DNA of 64,000 nt from Arthrobacter alpinus (GTDB taxonomy: Bacteria; Actinomycetota; Actinomycetes; Actinomycetales; Micrococcaceae): positions 3,596,001 to 3,660,000 of the forward strand of contig NZ_FNTV01000001.1 of assembly GCF_900105965.1 (NCBI RefSeq), in the 5' to 3' direction. Within the stretch, counting starts at the first letter, position 1. Each line of letters opens with the position of its first letter. Positions 1-8,158 of the stretch are shown here, one piece after another. The notes beneath the pieces were generated by a model, which had not been told where the DNA came from, did not search any database, and was given only the letters and a program-made list of their open reading frames with translations. Both the position numbers and the translations under genes were made by a program.

Positions 1-188
1 CCACCGACCTGGTCAAGAACCTGGCCCCCGGCGCCTCGGAAACGGCCAATATGGTGTGGAAGGTCAAGCGCAATGCCCCCGATTGCGCAGCCGTGGTGAG
101 CTCTCCGGGACGTGGCGGTGCAACGTATTCGCTCGTGGCGATACTGGGCAAATGGTCCAGCGAAAAGGTCACCTTCACGCTGCAGTAA
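1..188 (+). CDS. C-terminal end of an unknown protein (cut by window start)
   Basis: An open frame runs in from the left edge (codons in phase from base 3) and stops at TAA 186-188, giving the last 61 residues. They include a Gly/Ala-rich stretch near SSPGRGGATYS and end in KVTFTLQ, which would suit a beta-strand at the end of a secreted or cell-surface domain. No family is recognised. It converges on disA with only five bases between the stop codons, so no terminator fits between them. Confidence 0.55.
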   Translation, partial: TDLVKNLAPGASETANMVWKVKRNAPDCAAVVSSPGRGGATYSLVAILGKWSSEKVTFTLQ

Positions 189-193
189 GCGGC

Positions 194-1264
194 TTAGAGG
201 AACCGGTCCAAAAGGCTGGCCTCGGCAATGCGCGAGAGTCCTTCGCGGACGTTGCGCGCACGCAGCTCGCCAATGCCGTCAACCACCATGAGCTCATCGA
301 TCGTGGCAGCCATGAGGTTCTGCAACCCACCAAAGTGGTCAACAAGCCGCCCCGCCACGGCTCCGGGGATGGCCTTCAGGCCGGAAACCAGACGGTAACC
401 GCGCGGCTGAATGATGTTGTCGAGGGTGTCGTTGCCGCTGCCCAGGCCAACCACACTGGCAATCAGGCTTAGATCAATCAGGTCCGCCTGGTCGATCTCC
501 TGCAGGGCGGTGACGGCCGCATCCACGTCAGTGGTTTCCGGATCCGTGTAATCGCGGATCACGGTGTCTGCGCCGGAACCGCGCGTGGTGGAGAGCTCTT
601 CGAGCTGCAGCGAGAGTAGCCGGCCATCAACGCCGAGTTCCAAAACGTACTGGGCGATTTCCTCGGAAATACGGCGCACCATCTCATGGCGCTGCAAGGT
701 GACGGCCACATCGCGCACCGTGACCATGGCCTCGATTTCAAGTGCCGAGAGCGAGCTGGTCACTTGATCGAGGCGGGCGCGGTAGCGTTCCAACGTGGCC
801 AGGGCCTGGTTGGCCCGGGCCAAAACCTTCTCGGAACCTTCCAAGACGTAACGCAACCCATCAACGTACAGGGCAATGATCTGCATGGATTGGCTGACCG
901 AAACCACGGGTACGCCGGTCTGGATGGCAACACGTTCTGCGGTGCGGTGGCGGGTGCCGGATTCTTGGGTTTCGATGCTGGGGTCCGGTACCAATTGGAC
1001 GGCGGCGCGCAGGATCTTCGTGACGTCTTTGTCGCACACGATTGCGCCGTCCATCTTGGCCAGTTCGCGCAAGCGGGTTGGTGCAAAGTTGATGCCGATC
1101 TCAAAGCCGCCCGAGCAGAGACTTTCGATTTGTTTGTCGTAGCCAAGGACAATTAGCGCACCGGTGCGCCCTCGAAGGATTCGTTCCAGCCCGTCGCGCA
1201 GCGGCGTTCCCGGCGCGACACGGGCAAGAGTGGCTTTGAGGGCCTCTTCGGGGCTGCGAAGCAT
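194..1264 (-). CDS. disA: DNA integrity scanning protein DisA, diadenylate cyclase
   Basis: DisA makes cyclic di-AMP from two ATP and scans DNA for branched structures such as recombination intermediates. The 356-residue length is normal. The N-terminal DAC domain shows the catalytic DGA motif at residues 72-74 and the nucleotide-binding RHR at 105-107 (in GTRHRTAERV). A linker helix region follows, then a C-terminal helix-hairpin-helix part (ELMVVDGIGELRARNVREGL). The ATG is preceded by AAGGA. It lies downstream of radA on the same strand, a standard actinobacterial arrangement. The 145-base gap contains a small hairpin (TGTCC-AAAA-GGACA), so a separate promoter is possible. Confidence 0.97.
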   Translation of the reverse strand: MLRSPEEALKATLARVAPGTPLRDGLERILRGRTGALIVLGYDKQIESLCSGGFEIGINFAPTRLRELAKMDGAIVCDKDVTKILRAAVQLVPDPSIETQESGTRHRTAERVAIQTGVPVVSVSQSMQIIALYVDGLRYVLEGSEKVLARANQALATLERYRARLDQVTSSLSALEIEAMVTVRDVAVTLQRHEMVRRISEEIAQYVLELGVDGRLLSLQLEELSTTRGSGADTVIRDYTDPETTDVDAAVTALQEIDQADLIDLSLIASVVGLGSGNDTLDNIIQPRGYRLVSGLKAIPGAVAGRLVDHFGGLQNLMAATIDELMVVDGIGELRARNVREGLSRIAEASLLDRFL

Positions 1265-1409
1265 GGGCAGTTCCTTCTTTTCAAGCGCGGGAATCCGCGC
1301 AAGTCACAATGCCCATGATAGTGGGAACTTCGCACTGATACCGGCCTGAAAGGCCATGGAACAGGGGGATCTTGATCGATCTGTGTCCTTTTGGACAGGC
1401 CACCACCTG

Positions 1410-2819
1410 CTAGAGGCGCGGCTCCGGGGAGCCGTGAAGGATTAGCTCGGTGGCTTCAGCAATGTGCTCGATCTGTTTGACCGTGAAATTCGGCGGAATT
1501 TCCCCGGGCCCGTTTGGGCTTCGCGGCACCAGGGCATGGGTGAACCCCAAGCGGCTGGCCTCATGAATTCGCTGGTTGATGCCCGGCACGGGACGGACCT
1601 CCCCGGCAAGACCAACCTCGCCAAAGGCAACCATCTTGGCATGCACAACCTTGTTGGTTTTGGCAGAAACAATAGACAAGGCCACGGCCAGATCCATGGC
1701 CGGTTCGCTCAGCCGGGCGCCGCCAACAGTTGCCACATAGCTGTCATCGGCATCCAGGCGCAGCCCGGCCCTCTGCTGCAGGACTGCCAGCAGCATGCCA
1801 ATTCGGGTGGAATCCAAGCCGCTGACCGTGCGCCGTGGCGATGAGCCCATGGCCGGCGTCAGCAGGGCCTGAACCTCGGCCAGCAGTGGACGGCGCCCCT
1901 CCATGGTTACCGTAATGCAGGTTCCGGATACGGGTTGGGAGGTGCGGGAGGTAAACAGGCCACTGGGGTCGGCAAGTCCCTCAATGCCGTCGTCGGTCAG
2001 GTCAAAGCAGCCCACCTCGTCGGTTTGCCCGTACCTGTTCTTAACTGCGCGCAGGAGGCGCAGGCGGGAGTGCCGTTCGCCGTCGAACTGGCAGACAACA
2101 TCCACCAGATGTTCCAGCAGGCGCGGCCCGGCAATTGAGCCGTCCTTGGTCACATGCCCCACCAGCAGGGTCGTCATGTTCAGGCGTTTGGCGGCGGCGA
2201 TGAGCGAGGCCGCAACCTCGCGCACCTGCGACACTCCGCCGGCAGCGCCGTCGACCATGGCACTGCTGAAGGTCTGTACCGAGTCCACGATCAACAGGGC
2301 CGGCTGCACGGCTTCGACCTGGCCAAGGGCCGTGCCAAGATCCGTTTCGGCCCCCAAGTACAGGGTGTCGGCGACGGCGCCAATCCGTTCAGCCCGCAAT
2401 TTCACCTGGGCTGCGGATTCCTCACCCGTCAGGTACAGGACCTTCTGCGGCGCCTGGCCATGATCATTGCGGGCAAACTTTGCGGCAACGTCCAATAGCA
2501 GCGTAGATTTGCCGACGCCGGGTTCCCCCGCCAGCAGGATCACGGCGCCTGGGACCATGCCGCCGCCCAGAACACGGTCCAGTTCCGGCACGCCCGTGAG
2601 GTTGTGGGCGGCCTTCGAGGCGTCCACTTCGGAGATCAGCTGGGCAGGGCGAACCACGCTGGTGGCGGCCGTGGTTCGCACAACCACAGTGCCAATCTCC
2701 TCCAGAGTGCCCCACGCCTGGCATTCGCCGCAGCGCCCCACCCATTTGACGGCAGTCCAACCGCACTCGGTGCAGCGGAAGTTTTGCCCGGTGTTGGTCT
2801 TTGCGCTCTTTGTTGCCAT
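1410..2819 (-). CDS. radA: DNA repair protein RadA (Sms)
   Basis: RadA is a RecA-like ATPase that promotes branch migration during recombinational repair. In order the protein has an N-terminal C4 zinc finger (Cys16, 19, 30, 33), a Walker A GEPGVGKST at about 98-106, a Walker B-like LLIVDS at about 175-180, the RadA-specific motif at 260-264, and a C-terminal Lon-like domain. The length of 469 is usual. The RadA motif reads KNRYG instead of the near-universal KNRFG, a conservative Phe-to-Tyr change. It is upstream of disA, which links recombination to c-di-AMP signalling. Confidence 0.97.
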   Translation of the reverse strand: MATKSAKTNTGQNFRCTECGWTAVKWVGRCGECQAWGTLEEIGTVVVRTTAATSVVRPAQLISEVDASKAAHNLTGVPELDRVLGGGMVPGAVILLAGEPGVGKSTLLLDVAAKFARNDHGQAPQKVLYLTGEESAAQVKLRAERIGAVADTLYLGAETDLGTALGQVEAVQPALLIVDSVQTFSSAMVDGAAGGVSQVREVAASLIAAAKRLNMTTLLVGHVTKDGSIAGPRLLEHLVDVVCQFDGERHSRLRLLRAVKNRYGQTDEVGCFDLTDDGIEGLADPSGLFTSRTSQPVSGTCITVTMEGRRPLLAEVQALLTPAMGSSPRRTVSGLDSTRIGMLLAVLQQRAGLRLDADDSYVATVGGARLSEPAMDLAVALSIVSAKTNKVVHAKMVAFGEVGLAGEVRPVPGINQRIHEASRLGFTHALVPRSPNGPGEIPPNFTVKQIEHIAEATELILHGSPEPRL

Positions 2820-2878
2820 GGCCCAAGCCTATCGCCGGGGTCTGACACTCCCATCACGGCCGGGCCCCGTCGCTTCTC

Positions 2879-3249
2879 TCAGCCCGGGGTCAGTACGCAG
2901 AATTCATTGCCTTCCGGGTCGGCGAGGGCCGTCCACGGCACCTCGCCCTGGCACACATCGGCAGGCGTCGCACCAAGATCCATCAGATGCGCCAGCAGCT
3001 CTGTGTGGTGGGCGGCCGAGGTGGTCGCGAGATCCAGGTGGGCGCGGTTGTTCACGGTCTCGGGGTCCGGGACGGAAACCAGGTCGATGCAAACCGACGT
3101 GGGGCCGGCCAGGTGAAACCCGGTGGTTCCAGGTTGGTGACTCCGGGGCCCTCGCTGGAGACGCCCCACCCAAGGGCGTCCGCCCAAAACTGGCCCAGCG
3201 CTGCGTCATTGCAGGCCTTGAAGTTCACTTGGACAAGTCGCAGTGTCAT
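2879..3249 (-). pseudogene. VOC/glyoxalase-like protein, interrupted by a one-base frameshift
   Basis: The first half (from ATG 3249, MTLRLVQVNFKACNDAALG...) and the second half (...SVCIDLVSVPDPETVNNRAHLDL... to LADPEGNEFCVLTPG) lie in different frames but join into one glyoxalase_6-type domain of about 123 residues. The frames meet at about 3100-3110, where the coding strand reads TGGCCGGCCCCACG. Restoring one base (for example an A giving Trp-Pro-Asp-Pro-Thr) makes the protein continuous. Members are small metal-dependent or ligand-binding proteins of mostly unknown substrate. It may be a real recent pseudogene or a sequencing error. Confidence 0.8.
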
Positions 3250-3294
3250 GCCGCCAGATCCTATACCTTGGCCAGGCTGGGTACCGCGCTGCAG

Positions 3295-4428
3295 CTAGAG
3301 CGTTGGCAGCAGCGCCCTGGCTTCGTCTGGATCCATATTGGCCGCTTCCAACAGATCCACCATGAGGGTTCGCAAGAGCAGGACCACCGTTTCGCCTTCC
3401 ATGCGTGTGATCTCCAGGTCGCTGGGGTGGAGGCGGACAGCGATGTCGGCCAGGGAGTCGCGCGCGTGGCTCATGGCGGAGTGTGCCTTGGCCCCGGAGA
3501 TGGCTGCGGCCAGCTCATCAACGGCCGACGCCGTTTGGCTCAACGCCTCAGCCAAATGCACCGTCCCCGTATCCGAGAGTGCCGCGTTGTTGATGACGCT
3601 GGCGAGCCTGCGGGCCAGAACCCTGCTGGAGCGCATGGCGTAGTCCACGCGAACCATGAGCCTTGCCATGCCCTCCACTTCCTGCAGATGTCGCCTGTAC
3701 ATGGGCGAGAGTCTGGCAATCTCCACAGATCCACGCAGGCCTTGGCGCATCTGGTCGATTCTCTGCTGCTGGCCGCGGGCACGCACCAATGCATGCCATG
3801 CGGTGGTGGAATCGTTGTAGGAGAGGGCCGAGGCGCAACCACGCAGCACAAGGGAGAGTTCGGACAGGACCTCCTTGAGGTCCTCCCTGGGTTCGCGGCG
3901 GGGGTCCCGGGGGATGAGGAACGTTGCGGCCAAGGCGAAACAACCACCTACGACGGCGTCAAGGCTGCGGGAGAATGGCCCTCCCTCCGGCATGGGCAGG
4001 AGCACCACCAGGAGAGACTGCAGCGCCAGCTGCGTAGTAAAGATCGCGCCACTGTCCAAGAACCGGGCCAACAAGATGGAGAGAAAGACCACTAGGGCGG
4101 CCTGCCAGATTCCGGAGCCGAGCCAATGGAGCAACATGTCGCCAACGGCAATGCCAATGGTGCAGCCAACACCTACTTCAAGGACACGGCGCAGGCGGGG
4201 GTCGCGGGAGAAACCCAATGCGACAATGGCACTCGTGGCGGCGAACAAGGGCCCCTTGTGGCCCAGCACCATCTCGGCGAAGTAATACGCACCTACCGCG
4301 CAAACTGCAATGAGAAGGGCGTGGAACACAGAGTTGGCGCTACGGCGCAGCCCCAAGCGGGCACGCCGCTTAAGGAACAAAAATGTGGCGGCGGCCCGGG
4401 CGGGCCCTGCCTGCACAGGCTCTGGCAT
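3295..4428 (-). CDS. FUSC/aromatic acid exporter family membrane protein
   Basis: The 377-residue protein has a short basic N-terminus, about six predicted membrane segments in residues 30-165 (for example ALLIAVCAVGAYYFAEMVLG and ALVVFLSILLARF), then a long soluble helical region (about 170-377). This layout matches the FUSC/YgaQ-like half-size aromatic acid exporter (ArAE) proteins, thought to export organic acids or toxic aromatics. The substrate cannot be told. It is a single gene on the minus strand with no regulator directly adjacent. A strong hairpin (4449-4491) lies upstream and separates it from marR. Confidence 0.75.
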   Translation of the reverse strand: MPEPVQAGPARAAATFLFLKRRARLGLRRSANSVFHALLIAVCAVGAYYFAEMVLGHKGPLFAATSAIVALGFSRDPRLRRVLEVGVGCTIGIAVGDMLLHWLGSGIWQAALVVFLSILLARFLDSGAIFTTQLALQSLLVVLLPMPEGGPFSRSLDAVVGGCFALAATFLIPRDPRREPREDLKEVLSELSLVLRGCASALSYNDSTTAWHALVRARGQQQRIDQMRQGLRGSVEIARLSPMYRRHLQEVEGMARLMVRVDYAMRSSRVLARRLASVINNAALSDTGTVHLAEALSQTASAVDELAAAISGAKAHSAMSHARDSLADIAVRLHPSDLEITRMEGETVVLLLRTLMVDLLEAANMDPDEARALLPTL

Positions 4429-4448
4429 GAAAACCAGTCTATGCGCGA

Positions 4449-4491
4449 AGAGCGGCTTCCCCGCACGTGCCAGGTGCAGGGAAGCCGCTCT
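4449..4491 (-). terminator. Hairpin terminator downstream of marR
   Basis: A perfect 13-bp stem AGAGCGGCTTCCC / GGGAAGCCGCTCT encloses a 17-base loop. It lies 35 bases beyond the marR stop on the minus strand. The T tract is poor (TTCGCG follows), so termination is inferred from the stem and position. Confidence 0.6.
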
Positions 4492-4525
4492 GGGAAAAGC
4501 GCAAGGGGGTACTCGGCCTAGCTAA

Positions 4526-5002
4526 TTAGTCGAGGTCCTCGTTCAAGCGGGCCAACAGATCCGCGAAGCGGCGAACCTCGGTGAGCTCCCACCGGGAGAG
4601 CCTGTCGAACAAATGCTGACGGGCACCTTCCTGTGTTGAGTTGTAGCGCTCGTGCGCCTCAGGAGTCAACGCCACAATCATGGCCCGGCCGTCAGTGGGG
4701 TCAACGGTCCGCGAAATCAGGCCGAGTTCCTCGAGTTGCTTCAGGAGGCGGCTGACCACGGCTTTGTCAGTGTCGAGCTGCTGCGCCAGCGTTATCTGCT
4801 GCATGGAACCGCAGCGTGAGAGCAGCATCATCGCCGAAAAGCCCATGGGCTTCAGGTCAGGATGGATGGTTGCTGCCCGGACTGCGATGCTTTTCCGGGC
4901 CCGGACGAGCATCGTTCCGATCTGCTGCTGGGCGTTTTTGATGGCCTCGGCCATGTCTGCCTCATCCATGGGACCCTGCGGGGGCAGGGGGGACATACTC
5001 AC
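4526..5002 (-). CDS. MarR family transcriptional regulator
   Basis: This 158-residue protein has the winged-helix layout of MarR: a DNA-binding segment LAQQLDTDKAVVSRLLKQLEELGLI followed by a wing with DPTDGRAMIVALT. Dimerisation helices flank it. The GTG start at 5002 overlaps the stop of the upstream MFS gene (GTGA); an ATG at 4996 is an alternative. It is the second gene of an MFS-marR operon. It probably represses that operon through two 16-bp palindromes at 6736-6779 and is released by an MFS substrate, as is usual for the family. Confidence 0.9.
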   Translation of the reverse strand: MSMSPLPPQGPMDEADMAEAIKNAQQQIGTMLVRARKSIAVRAATIHPDLKPMGFSAMMLLSRCGSMQQITLAQQLDTDKAVVSRLLKQLEELGLISRTVDPTDGRAMIVALTPEAHERYNSTQEGARQHLFDRLSRWELTEVRRFADLLARLNEDLD

Positions 5003-6707
5003 CTGCGCGCCGCAAGCTCGTCGGCGCCCGGGGTGATGGCCCCGGATGCTTCGCTGACGTCAAGGAGGATATGCTCGGCCTCTTCAAGCGGGGAACCGTC
5101 GCTGCTGGCTTCGGAATCGCTCTTTGCCCGCTGGTCACGGGTTTGATTGCTCAGTTCAAGATTCGGCAGGAAGATGACGGCCAGAATCGTCAGGATGCTC
5201 AGCGGTGCGGCGATGAAGAAGACGTGGGCCACGGCGTCGCCATAGGCTGACTCGATAATCACGCGAACGGACTCGGGCAGGGTGTGAATTGAAGGGATGT
5301 TGCCGCTGGCCAGGGCCCCGCCAATTTCCTTGCCTTTCTCACCAAGTGCGCCAAGTGCGGCCTGCATTTCGGCGGCCTTGCTGCCCATGAGATCAACAAC
5401 TTTCGTCGCCATGATGGCGCCCAAAACCGAGACGCCGATAGTGCCGCCCAAGGAGCGGAAGAAGGCGATGCCCGAGCTGGCCACACCGATTTCGGCCGGG
5501 GTGACCGCGTTCTGAACAATCAGGACCAGGTTCTGCATGACCATACCCAGACCGGCGCCCAGGATAAACATGTACAGCGAAACCAGAACGAAGTTGGAAT
5601 CGTAGTGAATGGTGCCCAAGAGGAACAGACCAACCAGCTGCAGAACGGAGCCGGTCACCATGATCGCCTTCCACTTGCCGTGCTTGGAAATGAGCGCACC
5701 GGCAACGGTGGAGACGATCAGCAGGCCGGCCATCATGGGGATGGTCATGAGGCCCGACTGGGTTGCGTTGGCTCCACGTGCCAGCTGCATGTACTGCGCC
5801 AGGAACACGGAAGTGCCGAACATTGAGACACCCACGGAAATGGAGGCAATCACGGACAGCGTGAACGTGGAGTTCTTGAACATGGTCAGCGGGATGATGG
5901 GCTCGGAAGCCTTGAATTCCACAACGATGAAGGAAACAAGGGCAACTACGGCGCCGCCCACCATCCACACCGAAGCCATGGAGGCCCAATCAAACTGGTG
6001 GCCAGCCAATGAAACCCAGATCAGCAACAGGGAGACGCCCGCCGAGAGCAGCACGATTCCTGCGTAATCGATGGTGACCTTGCGCTTGGCCTGCACAGGC
6101 AAGTGCAGGGTCTTCTGGATCAAGATGATGGCAACCACGGCGAACGGCAGGGCTACAAAGAAGTTCCAGCGCCAGTTGATGGCATCGGTGATGAAACCAC
6201 CAACCAGCGGTCCGCCCACGGTGCCCACGGCCATGACGGCGCCGAAAAGACCCATGTATTTGCCGCGCTCGCGGGGGAGATGATGTCAGCCATGACAATC
6301 TGGCTCAGAGCGGTCAAGCCGCCGGCACCTAGACCCTGGAAGACACGCATCGTGATCAGCATTGTGGTGTCTTGCGAGAAGCCCGCAATGGCCGAGGCAA
6401 TCACGAAGATCAGCAGGGAGAGCTGCAGCAGCACCTTGCGGTTTGAAAGGTCCGCAAGCTTGCCCCAGATGGGGGTGGAAATTGTGGTGGCCAGCAAGGT
6501 GGCGGTGACCACCCAGGTGTAGGCCGTCTGATCGCCGTGGAGGTCAGAGAGGATCACGGGAAGCGAAGTGGAAACCACCGTGCCTGCCAGGATCGAGACG
6601 AACATGCCCATCAGGAGGCCGGTGAGCGATTGCATCACCTGGCGGTGGGTCATGCCCGAATCGGACAGCGCGGGGGCTGCCTTCGGGGTGGTTGATTTCT
6701 GGGACAA
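4999..6707 (-). pseudogene. MFS multidrug transporter (DHA2/EmrB-QacA type), frameshifted
   Basis: Two overlapping frames together make one DHA2-type drug:proton antiporter of about 569 residues with around 14 membrane segments. The N-terminal part begins at TTG 6707 (SQKSTTPKAAPALS..., preceded by GGAG five bases upstream) and runs through GTVVSTSLPVI and MRVFQGLGAGGL. The remainder, in another frame, starts near YMGLFGAVMAVGTVGGPLVGG and ends at 4999. The break lies in a run of five G on the plus strand at 6273-6277; a sixth would restore the expected ISPRERGKYMG. It is co-transcribed with marR. A homopolymer error, a real inactivation or a slippage switch are all possible. Confidence 0.85.
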
Positions 6708-6735
6708 AAGGACTCCAAGGACGTGGCTCAAGTTG

Positions 6736-6779
6736 GTTGATTATTGTCAACTATATTCAGTTAGTTGATCTAAGGCAAC
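6736..6779 (-). promoter_or_regulatory. Promoter and twin MarR-type operators of the MFS-marR operon
   Basis: On the minus strand a -35 TTGCCT (6773-6778) and -10 TATAGT (6750-6755) are 17 bases apart. Two 16-bp palindromes of the form GTTGA-N6-(T/G)CAAC lie at 6736-6751 (GTTGATTATTGTCAAC) and 6764-6779 (GTTGATCTAAGGCAAC). One covers the -10 edge and the other the -35, an arrangement suited to repression. The centres are 28 bp apart. Confidence 0.75.
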
Positions 6780-6901
6780 CAATTTATTGTGTGACGTACG
6801 TCAAATTGCGGCCGGAACCTGCCATGGTGGTGGCCAATGGTGCCCCAGAAGCGGTTGGAATGTGACTGGCGTCGCCCTTAATTTCAAAGAATCCCCGCAG
6901 C

Positions 6902-6956
6902 GTTAACCTTCTGTTCACCTAGTTCGGGGCGTTGCTTCACCTGTGCCTCCTACGCT
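6902..6956 (+). promoter_or_regulatory. PHO-box-like repeats and promoter of pstS
   Basis: GTTAACC (6902-6908), GTTCACC (6913-6919) and CTTCACC (6935-6941) occur in 11-bp phase, followed by a possible -10 TACGCT (6951-6956). Direct repeats of GTTCACC every 11 bp are the known PhoP-binding PHO box of Streptomyces. Use by a PhoP homologue here is inference. Confidence 0.7.
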
Positions 6957-7001
6957 CAAGGAGTAAGAAATCCTTAGACACCCATCGAAGAGGTAAATAG
7001 C

Positions 7002-8123
7002 GTGAAGGCACTTCACATTGGCCGCGTGGCAGCAGTTCTCACCGTCGGCGCGTTGGCACTGACAGCTTGTGGCACCGACAACGTAGTGTCCACCGGCAAC
7101 GGCGGAACTTCGGCAGCAAGTAACGGCGCTGCCGTAACCGGCACCTTGACCGGCACCGGCGCCAGCTCAATCTCTGCAGCCATGGACGCCTGGAAGGCCG
7201 GATTCGAGTCCGCCAACTCCGGCGCCAAGATCCAGTACTCTCCGGAAGGCTCCGGAGCAGGCCGCAAGGCCCTCATTGCAGGTGCTGTTCAGTTCGCCGG
7301 CTCTGATGCGTTCCTCAAGGACGAAGAGCTGGTTTCGGCTCAGGAAAAGTGCGGCCCCGCGGGCGCCATCAACATCCCCTGGTACATCTCACCGATCGCT
7401 GTTGCGTTCAACGTTGAGGGAGTCAAGGACCTCAAGCTCGACGCCGACACCATCGCCAAGATCTTCCGCGGCGACATCAAGAACTGGAACGACGCAGCCA
7501 TCAAGGCAGCCAACCCGGATGCAACCTTGCCGGATCTGGCCATCACGCCCGTTCACCGCTCGGACAACTCCGGCACCACTGAAAACTTCACAGACTACCT
7601 GGCTGCAGCAGCCTCAACCGTGTGGACCGACAAGAAGTCAGGCGACTGGCCCACCGCACTGCCCGGCGAGAACGCCAAGGGAACCTCCGGCGTCGTCAAG
7701 ACCATCACCGAAACCCCCGGCGCCATCACTTACGCCGATGACTCAGCCATCACCGATGCACTGGGCAAGGTTGAGCTGAAGGTTGGCGATAGCTACGTCC
7801 CCGTTACGGCAGAAGCAGCAGCCAAGGCCGTCGACGCGGCAACCGTTGTCGAAGGGCGCGCCGCTAACGATCTCTCCTTGAAGCTGGATCGCAAGACCAC
7901 CGTGGCTGGCGCCTACCCCGCCGTCTTGGTCTCGTACGGCGTCTTCTGCGCAAGCTACCCTGACGCAGCCACGGCAGATCTGGTCAAGGCATTCGGCACC
8001 TTCGTTCTGAGCGAAGACGGCCAGAAGCAGGCCGCGGATGCCGCCAAGAGCGCACCGCTGTCAACCGAATTGGCTGCCAAGGCCAAGACGGCGCTTGACT
8101 CCATCACGGTCGCTGCAAAGTAA
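7002..8123 (+). CDS. pstS: Phosphate ABC transporter substrate-binding lipoprotein PstS
   Basis: PstS captures phosphate outside the membrane for PstCAB. The GTG start, after GAGG, gives 373 residues with a lipoprotein signal peptide ending in the lipobox LTAC (Cys near residue 23). The mature protein carries PstS signatures: GTGASSISAAMDAWKAGF, a phosphate loop PEGSGAGRKAL, and HRSDNSGTTENFTDYL. It is the first gene of pstS-pstC-pstA-pstB. The upstream PHO-box-like repeats suggest induction under phosphate limitation. Confidence 0.97.
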   Translation: MKALHIGRVAAVLTVGALALTACGTDNVVSTGNGGTSAASNGAAVTGTLTGTGASSISAAMDAWKAGFESANSGAKIQYSPEGSGAGRKALIAGAVQFAGSDAFLKDEELVSAQEKCGPAGAINIPWYISPIAVAFNVEGVKDLKLDADTIAKIFRGDIKNWNDAAIKAANPDATLPDLAITPVHRSDNSGTTENFTDYLAAAASTVWTDKKSGDWPTALPGENAKGTSGVVKTITETPGAITYADDSAITDALGKVELKVGDSYVPVTAEAAAKAVDAATVVEGRAANDLSLKLDRKTTVAGAYPAVLVSYGVFCASYPDAATADLVKAFGTFVLSEDGQKQAADAAKSAPLSTELAAKAKTALDSITVAAK

Positions 8124-8158
8124 GCGCCTCAAAGTAAGCGTCAGTAGAAAGTACTAGA

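Noticed and set aside
2467..4095. A 542-codon open frame on the plus strand across radA, the glyoxalase-like gene and the FUSC gene
   Set aside because: It runs antisense to clearly recognisable genes, has no family sequence and reflects high GC content.
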